Assembly: GCA_033964015.1 (NCBI GenBank)
Contig: CM066913.1
Span: 22,591,854 to 22,655,853, forward strand
Direction: 5' to 3'
Length of the DNA: 64,000 nucleotides
Origin: Scolanthus callimorphus
Taxonomy: Eukaryota; Cnidaria; Anthozoa; Actiniaria; Edwardsiidae
This document shows positions 21,661 through 32,700 of this stretch, in pieces (the stretch's first letter is position 1; each line of letters starts with the position of its first letter). The position numbers and the translations under genes are program-made. The notes below the pieces were generated by a model. That model did not search any database and had not been told where the DNA came from. It saw nothing but the letters and a program-made list of their open reading frames with translations.

Positions 21661-21915
21661 CAGCCGATTGCGTTTGAGCGTTTTACCCTAACAGTTCGCA
21701 CGTTACGTTTGAACGTTTGAAAGTTGCGTTGTGAGACGAAAAGTCGGACGTTTCCAAGGGCAACCGCCATGTGTATTTTTCACTGACCAATCAGAGAGGA
21801 CAGAATTCTTTGGTTCGCCATAGAAACGTCTCGTTTCATCCTAGAAACGCAACTTTCAAACGTTCAAACATAACGTGCGAACTGTTAGGGTAAAACGCTC
21901 AAACGCAATCGGCTG
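21661..21915. mobile_element. Palindromic MITE with TA duplication
   Basis: Inverted arms of about 75 bp start CAGCCGATTGCGTTTGAGCG and are nearly perfect. TA flanks both ends (21659-21660 and 21916-21917), as in Tc1/mariner-type MITEs. Confidence 0.78.
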
Positions 21916-22429
21916 TATTGTAAAATAAAAATAAAGTAACCTGAATAAAAACTATCAACGTGCTATCTTTCAAACAAAGGATACCCATGTTGTTCTTATA
22001 AGTGCGTGAAAGCCCGCATTTTTCATTATGAAAGGTCATTAACTTTTTTCAAACGTCCTTGAAAGTCCTGAATTTTTAAGCGCCTGAAACGTTGGAATCC
22101 TGAACTATAAAGAAAACATTGTGTGTGTTTTGCACGCCCCCGAAATAGCGAACCAGAAATATAAAGTGCCTAATTTTCTCTTGATTGAACGGTGCCCCAA
22201 GTCTGAATTTCAAGCTGTAACTACTGGAGACGATTCTGATTGAGATATCCTCCGCCTCTTGTAATTTATTTCCACTTGAAATTTGTAAAACGATGTTAAT
22301 TGGTGGCGTTTATTGGATCATTTACGGTAACTCGATTTTGCGCCCGCTTAGTCTCACAATGCTGTTAGTCTGGCTAACAAGCGCACCAGAGTAGAGGAAA
22401 GGAAAGAGCCAAGCGAGTAGATACGGGAA

Positions 22430-22885
22430 TGCAGTCTCGTACCCAGAGCCCGTCATCTTTTGGCCAGCGGCAAAGATTCAGGGCTCTGGGGGAATCGATT
22501 TTTTTAAAACCCAGATTCTGGGTTTCCGGTTTGATTGTTGTATGAAAGTTCGTTACGTTTTTGACCTACCACGCATGCTCACAAATCGGATTCCCCCCAA
22601 CCTCGTCCCCAGGGTCTTCTCGGTCGTTTTTCAAAATGGCGGTTAGCTCAGAGAAGACCCTCTGGGGGAGGCTGAGTCACATGACCACTGTTTGAAAACA
22701 CGGGAACGAGGTTTGTCCTTTGTTTCGAGATGGTCACGTGACTCAGCCTCCCCCAGGGTCTTCTCTGGAGTCAACCGCCATTTTGAAAAACGACTGAGAA
22801 GACCCTGGGGACGAGGTTGGATTCCCCCAGGGCCCTGAATCTTGCCGCTGGCCAAAAGATGACGGGCTCTGGGTACGAGGTTGAT
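22430..22885. mobile_element. Nested long palindrome (CTCGTACCCAGAG family)
   Basis: Outer arms CTCGTACCCAGAGCCCGTCA (22436) and its inverse (about 22875) enclose an inner pair, CCTCGTCCCCAGGGTCTTCT... mirrored around 22690-22720. A fragment of the same family appears at 28643 in the ROR gene. Confidence 0.75.
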
Positions 22886-24497
22886 ACGGGAATGGTGAGG
22901 GGACAATTCCCCCTTCCCCTTCCTGGACAGTTGTATTTGCCTGATGTTTTACCCGTGTATAGTTTTTAATCATGAATGATGATGATGATGACGACCGCGC
23001 TTTTACTTATCCATTCCCGCTTCCGTGCCAGGCTGTAATGTTTAGGAATAATCATGGGAATAAATAAGCCCGCTGGCATCGATAGCTAGAGGGAATATGA
23101 AGTCCAATTATGACTAACCCATGATGGCATAGAATGCTATAAAAACAGTGAAAAATATAGAGGCGGGTTCAGGAGAAGTACTTCCGATCCATCAGCTTGC
23201 TTTCTCTCTCATACCTAAAAGCGCAAGTGAACTTGCTTAAGGCTATTACTGGACTGATTAGACTAGAAGGATCTTTCAGGGCGGATCCAGGAACTTCAGA
23301 AAGGGGGTTGGGCGTACATTGAAACTGACGAAAAACTGACTTTTCTAAAATACAGTAAATGCATATGGTTTTTATCTCAGCGCCGAAGGCATGCAAAGAA
23401 ACGTATTTTCAGCATGAGGCGTGCCCAACCTCTGAGAGAGCGTCCATATACAACGCGGGGAGTTTTCATCTGGTTTGACTTCCCCGTTCACACTGTACTA
23501 TTAAGCGCACGAAATACGGAATGCAATGGAGAATAAATGTTAAAATGACAGAGTGGGCGGCGCGTATTTCGAAATCTTTTTTTTTTAATGTTAAATTCTT
23601 GACGGCCAGACCTTGGTTTAAGAATTCGAGAACGAGACTTATTAGCTTGTACATTTTCTATACTCGGCAACTACGAGCCGAAAATTTGAGATTCATAGAC
23701 GCATATGTTTAGTTCAGAGTCTACTATTTTTTTTTTCGGAGACGTACCCATTTGTGCCACAATATTATTTCAAAAGCAACAACGGCACCAAATCCAACAG
23801 CACTTTCGTTTCTCGGAAGATGGCAATTAAATAATACGTGCAACAGAAAAAAAATACAATAATGATAGCAGATAGCATCAGAATATGTCAGTTTTTGACG
23901 GTTTGAAGCCCCTGTGTCTTCGCCATATAAAATACAAAGTCCATAGAGAATTCAACATCTTCCTATTTGCACTAATTTAGCTAATTGTTCTTTTTATCAG
24001 ATTTAAAATCAACCCTTCTACAAAAGAATATTAATGTTACTTGCTATTCGAAGGAAAACAATTACCAAAACACACAAAAGAGGATTATTTTCTAAATGTC
24101 TTTATTTGACATTACGCTTTTATATTTGCATAGCCGGGGGATGGTTATCTGTCACGCCTGAATGATAGCCCCACTAAACCATGCATAAATTCCATTCCTC
24201 CCGAATTATCATTGAGTAACTACATCTGTTTTCGTCTTCTATTTTCCCAAAACCGCATAGAAAATAGGATAAATTGCTTACGGATAGAAGAAAATGAACG
24301 TTGCAAATTAAATTAACTATCGTTGCTAAAATGCCCGCCCCCCTGACACACAATAGACGAGGCACCTGATCGCATTGTTCGCAGATTGCTAATCCCATAA
24401 TAATCTTTGCACACTCCCCGCGAACAACACTCAAGCTAAGGAAAGGCGAAGGAAAGGGCCGCGATTCCCGAGTTATTTGTTCGAATGAAGGCTCAAA
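22886..24497. other. Region upstream of the ROR-like gene
   Basis: It contains a short ATG/GAT microsatellite (22975-22993) and AT-rich DNA. The promoter of the receptor gene should lie in the last part, but no clear TATA box is seen. No gene is supported. Confidence 0.35.
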
Positions 24498-26717
24498 ATG
24501 CGTGAAACTTCCGACTTTAGGGTGAGAATATGGTTTATTCTGCTGTGTTCTCAGGTGCTATGTTCGTCAGGTATGTGCGATGGCTCCGTGTAACACGGTT
24601 GTTTGAATTAGTTGTTGTCAATTTACAATACAATTATGGCGGCCATGAATATTTCACCACCTTGTGCAAAGCCAGCCATTTAAGGTCCCGAAATCGCGTT
24701 GGAAACCAGTATTTCGCCAAGAGTATTGACTAAGAAGGCGCTACACAAAAGAAGTACCCGCCGATTATCGCGAATTCGCCGGTTTCTGCCTCGCATTTGG
24801 CTGTTCTTCTCGTCATCTGGCGAAGCATTCAGGCAGATTTGTTTTAGTTGTTAATCGTTTTTGGTCGATGGCTGTTCTCATTACAGGATCGAGCTCATTC
24901 CAAAGCCGAAATCAACGTTCCATCGAAGATTCCCGGTAAGTATTTTGCTATTCTTGTTCTTGTTTTGTTTTTCGTATTAAGAATCTCGCCGCCTCTATTT
25001 ACTCGCGTAAGTTTGATGTATGAAATAATTGGAATTGACGGCCCGTACAGCAAGCAATAATTGCATCGAGAATAACTGCTATTTAGAGCGCCAGTAATCG
25101 CTTTAAAAGTCATACGCCCCTATAAGAATATTATCTTTCCGAATATCTGTATGGAATATTAGTTTTTGAGCCAACAAAACGGCCGGGTTTCGGAATTTTC
25201 CGTCGCGTGTTGCGCTGCTAACATGTCTGTTTATTATAATACGCCTTTTAGCGGAAGGACTGTTCTTTGTAAGATGATAGCGTTCACAGCAAGAACGGGT
25301 AAAATAGGGTTTTTATTCGATATTGAATAGGTCTAGGCAGACCAGGCAAACAAATCGCTAAACTCCGGCGTTTTTGCTGTTTGTGTCTTGATAAAGGCAA
25401 CTATGAAGAAATTGTACTCTGTACAAAATATGGGGTTGCGAGGGAGAAAATAGAACGAAGAACTGTGAAAGGAAGTGTTGAAATATCGCCCAGAAAAATA
25501 TATATTTCTTAAATTATTAAAATGTCAAATAGTTGAACTCAGACAGAAGCGGGGTTTGTGGCTATTATTGCGGAAACTCAATCGGCCTTGGGTCTGCAAT
25601 TACTGAAAAACATGCTAAAACCCAACTATACAATGTCCTTGTCTTCTTTAGAACAATTGCATCTACTCAGTGACGATTAGTACGCGTTCCTTAATGGGGT
25701 TCAGAAAGGAAAGCCATTATAGTGCCAAGGGAAGCCACTATAGCGCAAAGAGCTTGAAAGTTCCGTTCCGGAATAAATCTCGAAATGGCTTCCCGACTCG
25801 ATTTGATCGCGCCGTACTGTATATGAAAATATATGTTGTTGTTCTTTGTGATAATGGCAAAATCAATTATATAAGTTTGGAATATGATGTTTTACAAAGC
25901 ATCAAAGGGTTTTCCAGGTATTGTTATCGGGTGTTATTTAAATCACGTGTGATCTAGCCTCCAGTTAATAAGCTGATTTATACTTGTTTGCGTTGCTAAC
26001 TTTTTGCAAGCATTTAACTCATAACAAACCAGTAGTAGCCGAGTGATATTAACATTTGTTGCTGCTCTGTGTACTCAATTGAGACATTTGGGTAAACAAA
26101 ATATAAAAACACTGCCAACTTGGATTTTGATTGAGTTGTCATAATATTCCATTGGGAGCTGTAAAAAAACTCCTGGCAACAAACCTGTAAATTCAGACAG
26201 CATACTAAAGTTTTGAGCACAACACAACTACAATTCCGTATTATAATATTGGAAATATGAGGCATATTGACCTGCTATCCCTCTCTGGAATTCCCAATTC
26301 CCTCCAAGGTGGGGGTATGAATCTTTTCTGGTATTTTGTCTTTTGTGGCTAATATTTTCTTCAGGGACTAAATCGTGCACTTCAAGATTCACTGGGAATC
26401 CATTTATGCCAAGATTTATTGCTGGAACTTTCCTACAATTGTAGTAGAAGACAGTGTTATCATAATCAAAACCTCTACTATCCCTTGGAAAACAATTAGA
26501 AACTGATAGAGTCCTTGGAAAATATTGTGAGTTCTCTCTGATTCTCATTGTTTTCTATCCTAAATTTAATGAATGTGTAATTTTGTATTAGTATAATGTG
26601 TGGTTCCAGAAAATATCCATACCCCCTCCACGGAAGGGTGCTGAAAAGTGACCCCCCACCCCTCTGGAATTTCCAGGGAAAAATACAGTATTTGTATGGA
26701 AGTGATCAGGTAAATTG

Positions 26718-26750
<33 letters not shown>

Positions 26751-29700
26751 ACTCCGGAATTTCCATTGCCCTTCCGTAGGGGGGTATGGATGATTTCTGG
26801 AACCACACAATGGAAAATCATATTAATCTTGTCTCTCTCCCAGACTGTTTGATATGAGTATTCAGTTTCCTATTTTTAAAATTTGTAAACATTATTTGAA
26901 TGTTTCACAGGAGGTACTTCCCATGGTGAATGCAAGTACAAATATATTTATTTTATTTCTTTTTTATATTCAGGGGACTTTCTAATTCTACTGCCAGCAC
27001 AAAGCTTACTGTAACAGCCAGAATTGCCAATGAAACTGGAATTGTTGGCCAGAAAGTTGCTCTTAAGTGTGTCGTATCTGGTATCTCCTCGCCAAATGTG
27101 ACTTGGTTCAAAGACGGTGTTCGTGTTGATCAAGGTTTGCAAAAGGGCAGAATAACAATTAAAAGGTAATTATTACTATTACTTTAATGCAGTTTTGTTG
27201 ATCCAACGTTTAATCCTCCTGAATGAGTAAAACTTTCATAAGTTCATGTTTTTTTTTTCTGTAAGAGAGGTGAGGGCACAGAAGTTCTTGGTATTTGTTT
27301 TCTAAACAACTACCTTTATTTTGATTTCAGGCTTGATAAAGGCTCTCGTTTGAAGATTAAAGTTGTTAGAAAGTCAGATGCTGGGATTTATAAATGTAAA
27401 GTTACAACAAGTGCTAAAACAGGATCTGTGATCAGCAATAGGGGGTATTTGCTTGTAAAAGGTATGTGCAATAATGCTATCACTAGAGAACTACCATTTT
27501 TGCACATTGTTGGTTAAATCCCACTTCATTTTAGTTGCTTGCTTATTGCATATTATTGGCCTTTGAGAAAGGTGTCTATTCTGAGCACTTTCACAACAGG
27601 GTTCTAGATACCAATTTTCCTTTGTGAAGGAAACACAACACTTGTAATAAACGAAACAATGTTTGGGGTGTTTTCCCCAATTTGTGCCTTTTGTTTCCTT
27701 ATTTAGGATATGCAATGTGTGTTTCCAGAAATTATCCATACCCCCCCTACGGAAGGGATTGGAAATTCCAGAGGGGTTGGGGTGGGGGGTCAATTTACCT
27801 GATCTTTTCCATACAAATAGTGTATTTTTCATCGGAAATTCCAGAGGGGTGGGGGGGGGGGTCACTTTTCAGCACCCTTCCATCAGGGGGGTATGGATAT
27901 TTTTTGGAACCACACAATAATGTTGACCACATGGTACTGACAGGGAGGGGAGATAATAATAATAATGGTGTCTGTAATGACTGCTATTTGATTTGCTGCT
28001 TTGTGTGTTTCCAGAAAAATCCATACCACACAATGGTGGAAATTTAACCCCACCCTTCTGCAAAATCCAAATAAAAATGTATTATATATTTTAAGAAAAA
28101 AATTAACTTTAACCCCCTGGAAAATCTGGCAAGTTGACTCCCTTCCCTTTGCACATTCAATTATAAAAAAAATGCAGTGGAAAAGTACATAAGCCACCAG
28201 TGCAGTTGGTCCAAAAATGTACATAAGAGGTTAACTTCCTCTTGTATAATGTTGTAGTATTATGACAAACAAAATTCTGACAAGTCCTTTTGCATATTAA
28301 TTTTTAGAACCAGAGGTTCCTACCAAACAGAATACAAGAGGTAAAATAAAAATAGATTATGATTTCTTTTGTTATTTTCATTTCTTTTGTTATTTCTGCT
28401 GGTGAAAGGTCTAACACTATCCTTATGCTATTTTGAAGGATCCTCCACTAATTTTATGAACTTCACCTTATTCAAGTCTACTGGTACAGGAGTTACAGAT
28501 GAATTGTAAGTATTCTGTAACCCTACCTGATGATTCTAAAAACTAAAAATGTAGTGCAGAAATCTGAAGATTTTGAAACAAATGCAACAAACATAAAAGA
28601 TATGACAAGACTCAAAATCTTGAGGCTCATGGCAATTGACATTCTCGTACCCAGAGGTTGTCTGCTCACAAGGAGACTCTGGGGACAGACATTGGAGTGC
28701 CTTCGCTGATTGGCTGATTTTTAATGTTGGAGCATGCACAGAAAGGTGTTTCTCTCAACAGCTATGTATCAAATCTCGCACATGGCTGTCACCAGAGCCT
28801 CCCCTGTAAGGTGACGAGCCGGGGAGCACTGGGTTCGAGAATGGGCAATTGGCAGGTATTTAGGGATCAGGGAGTAAATATAGGCACTGGGCAGGACTCA
28901 GCAGTAAAAAAACAGATGCATAGATACCAACGCTCTGACACATTTTGCAGGAGGCTCCCATGTTGTGTGGTTCCAGAAAATATACCCCCCCCCCCCCCAC
29001 GAACGGAAGGATGTTTCCAGAAGGAAATACATTATTTGTATGGAAGAAATTAGGTGAATTGTGTGGTTCCAGAAATTATCCATACCCCCCTACCTCTTCT
29101 GGGGGGGACTGATTTTTGTAGATCATTTCTTTTTATAGAGTGTTTTTCAGCACCTGCCCTGCCCTGCCCCCCTCCACTTTTCAGCACCCACATGATAATT
29201 TTCCTTGCATTGTAGTAAATACCCTGGCCCCACAGTCCCCCCTGGCTACTGTGTGCCTTACATTGGACATATCTGCTCCAACTACATCAACCAGAAGAAA
29301 AGTGTCTTCATTAGCGCTGTCAACCAGCAATCCTCTATAGAGAAGAAACTAGAGATTGCCTTCACTACAATTTCCAAGTCTCAAAAACTTAGCCCTAGAT
29401 GTAAACCCTATGTCCTGCCATTATTATGTCACTACTTGTTCCCTTACTGTGACGATGCAGCTTCCCAGCCCCAGCCACGCCCTCTTTGTTATGATGAGTG
29501 TGACTTGTTGAGGAAGGATATATGCTCCGAGGAGTATATCGTAGGCAAGCAAGAATCCCTGGAGCTGGTACTTTTTCCAGATTGTGAGCACTTACCAAAG
29601 AAGGATAGTCAGCAAGGGAAGAAGTGCATCCACCTTGGCATTCGCATTACTGGTAACGTCAGGCCAATGGAAAAGAAAGGTTTGTAACATTGTAATTATA

Positions 29701-32700
29701 CAACCTTTTCAGGACTCGAAATTGAGAAATGATCGTAGTCGTAATTTTACGCCTTGTGTAATTCATCAAAAATCTAGGCGTAAATCCACTAGGAGAACAC
29801 TGTAGATAAACAGTCGTTATTTTACGCCTACGCCTGTATCGGGCGCAATTTCAAGCCCTGGTTTTGAGTATATAGTTACACACATGGAGGAGGCATTAAT
29901 AGCATTATCTCCCTAGCTCAGTTTCCCGCTGTATTTTTCTAACAAACATGCTTTTGAACGCAGGAGATCGCTGTTTCAACGGCTCGGGCGAGCACTACAA
30001 CGGTAACGTGAGCGTGACAGAGAAAGGATTCGCGTGCCAGCGATGGAACTCGACGTCCCCTCACTATCATCTCATGTCGCCCTCCATCTACCATGAGCTA
30101 AGGGGAGGGCACAATTTTTGCCGCAATCCTGGCGGCAAGAAGAAGCGCCCCTGGTGTTTTACCACCGATCCTTCCAAGAGATATGACTACTGTGACATCA
30201 CCAAATGTGGTACGTGTGGATTGTATTTTGTTCCTTTTGTTACTGGCAACCCAGTAGACCACGGCAACCCTCGGTTTTTCTGCCTGCTGGCGGCCGCTTC
30301 AAAATGATCGTCAGAATTCCGCTGAGCATGATGTGGAGAATTATTCAGATCAAGGGGGTGTTATCCATTGAGGCCGAATACAAAAGCTGAATTCATTAAT
30401 TGCTTTATTATTCATTCATAATTTTAATTGTTCATTTAAAATGAATCTCCCCGCTTTACTTCTCTAAGAGAGCCGGCAGTTTTGCCAACCTGCCTACAAG
30501 TGCGGGACGTCACGCGTGCAATAATTTTTCGACTCATCCAATATTTGACGTCATCGATGGGATAAGTCGCTTGCCTTTAAAAATATCAAGAATTCGCCGG
30601 TGGCGCTTAACCAACCAACCAATCAAAAGTATTGAGCACGAGGTACATAAACAACGCATCACGTGGTACATAAAAAGTGATCACACACCAATTTGAAGCA
30701 GCCGCGGGCGGGCCGAAAAACCTAAGGTTGCCGCGTCTTCTGGGTTGCATAAGTGTGCTATTCACAAGTTTGCCTATAACAGAGTGGATGTCAGATGACT
30801 GTCGAAAAATAAATGAAAAGTAAGTGCACTTAGTCAATCAGAAACGAAACAAATTTAACAACCAACCGGCGATCGGGGGACGAAGTATTAAAGTGCGATT
30901 TGCGTTTAGGCTTGACAGGCGAACCAGCCTTAAACAGAACCTCATGTGTGTGTATAGTATTGTTGTTCTCACTAAAGTTTGTAGAATGAGCCACTTCTGT
31001 CTCTAAGTGGCTAATTAGAAAATTCCTATAACCCCAGAAATGCCGCCAAAAACACGAAAATAATCACACAAATAGTAGTATTTACTTACATCTACAAACT
31101 TTAGTGACAACATTAATACACACACATGAGGTTGTGTTTTAGGCTGGTTCGCCTCAGTTTGCCATGACCAAAGAAAACGAGCCAGTTCTGGGGGTTTTCT
31201 TTACAGTCTCATTGGCTGATTAAACAAAGACCCTAGACATCAACCAATAGGAACTCGTAGAAAATGAAAAATGAAAGTCTGATTTAATTTCGACAGTCAT
31301 CTGAATCTGTACTATGAAGATCAGGATTTTTATCTTCCTGTCCTTTAAAATCGTTTGAAAAAACACAGCATGAGTCCGCGCTTGGCAACACCGCGGCAAA
31401 ACGCATTTGCCATGCGCTAAAGATTCACTTCCTCCGAAATAAAAACAAAATAAGTTTAATCTACATATCTCGCGCTGTCTTGGAATTGGAAAACGTAAGC
31501 CCCAGATACAAAACGTAAGGCCAAAAATTGCAGAGCAGCTGTAGAATATGATCATAACTTTCTCTGAACTTTTGCACCTCGCACTTAAAAGCTTGTTCCC
31601 GAGGCAAAAATTATGGTTTAAAGTCAAAATTTATCGTTCGCTGTTGTTATGTAGATTTTTTCAATTGTCTTCATTTCACAGGCCAGTGAATGTTTAGCGC
31701 ATGTGTTTTGCCGCGGTGTCGCGCTTGGCTATATAATTTTATCGTTGACGTGTGAGTCAACCCTTTATACGAGAGGTGCGTATTCTGACTTCACTTCCAT
31801 AACTGTTTTTATGCTCAACAGAGGAAGATGCGCCCGTGATTCATGTGATCAGCATTCTGTACACAGTTATCCCGTGTCTAGTGATCGCGATCGTGTTCGC
31901 GTCTGTTGTGATATTTTTCTGTTGGCGCTGCGACAAGCAGATCATCTATCAAGCGGACGAATCGGCTGCACCTTTACCACTCATGCCGGTTATCGTCAAA
32001 ACGTCCTCCAAAGTAAGTATTCAAAGAAAACAAACAAGAGAGCGTATCCCATATCTTCAGGGACGGAGCATTAAAAAAGTGATGAGGGGTTGGACTTTGT
32101 TACTTGCTCGAAAGAAATTTTCGGAGAGTTTTTGTCGAATGAAGATTTTTTACAGCGCAAGGGCTTGGTAGAATTTTTTTCGTGGCTTATACGACAAGGA
32201 ATTACTGCTGCTTTGATGAACATTCAATTTAGTGTGTATGGTATGGGTTTTGGGGGAGGGGGAGTTTGTTTCTCCTGACCAAGATACATGTTCTTGTAAT
32301 GTCATTCGTAGTCATTCCTTAAAAAAGAGTGCGATCGTATTGTTCCATTGCGTGAATTCTCAAAAACCATATTACTAATTTCTATATTAGATGCTATTCC
32401 TGCTCGGGAATCTTGCAAGAATTTTTTTCGGGGAGCCACAGAGGCTGCATGATTTTTAATGTTTTCTCTTGTATGAATATTGTTTTTGCCTTTTTGCCCC
32501 CCCCCCCCCCCCATCTCTTTTCTAATGGTCCGTTCCTTATTCAGCACGATGCACTGCCCAAATATGGTCATTGAAACACCGATATCTGTCTTCTGTACAT
32601 GGCACACCTATCTATACACCTATTTCAAAGAAAGTTGCTTTGGGAATTGGTGTTTGGTCGTGAAACAATGACGAAATCCCAAAACAAAGTTTATAGAATA

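Noticed and set aside
24530..24733. Start of the ROR protein at the ATG of 24530
   Set aside because: Its frame does not join exon 2 in phase. The ATG at 24498 gives a signal peptide and the correct phase.
26566..26821. Glycine-rich minus-strand ORFs
   Set aside because: Produced by the poly-C run in the centre of a MITE.
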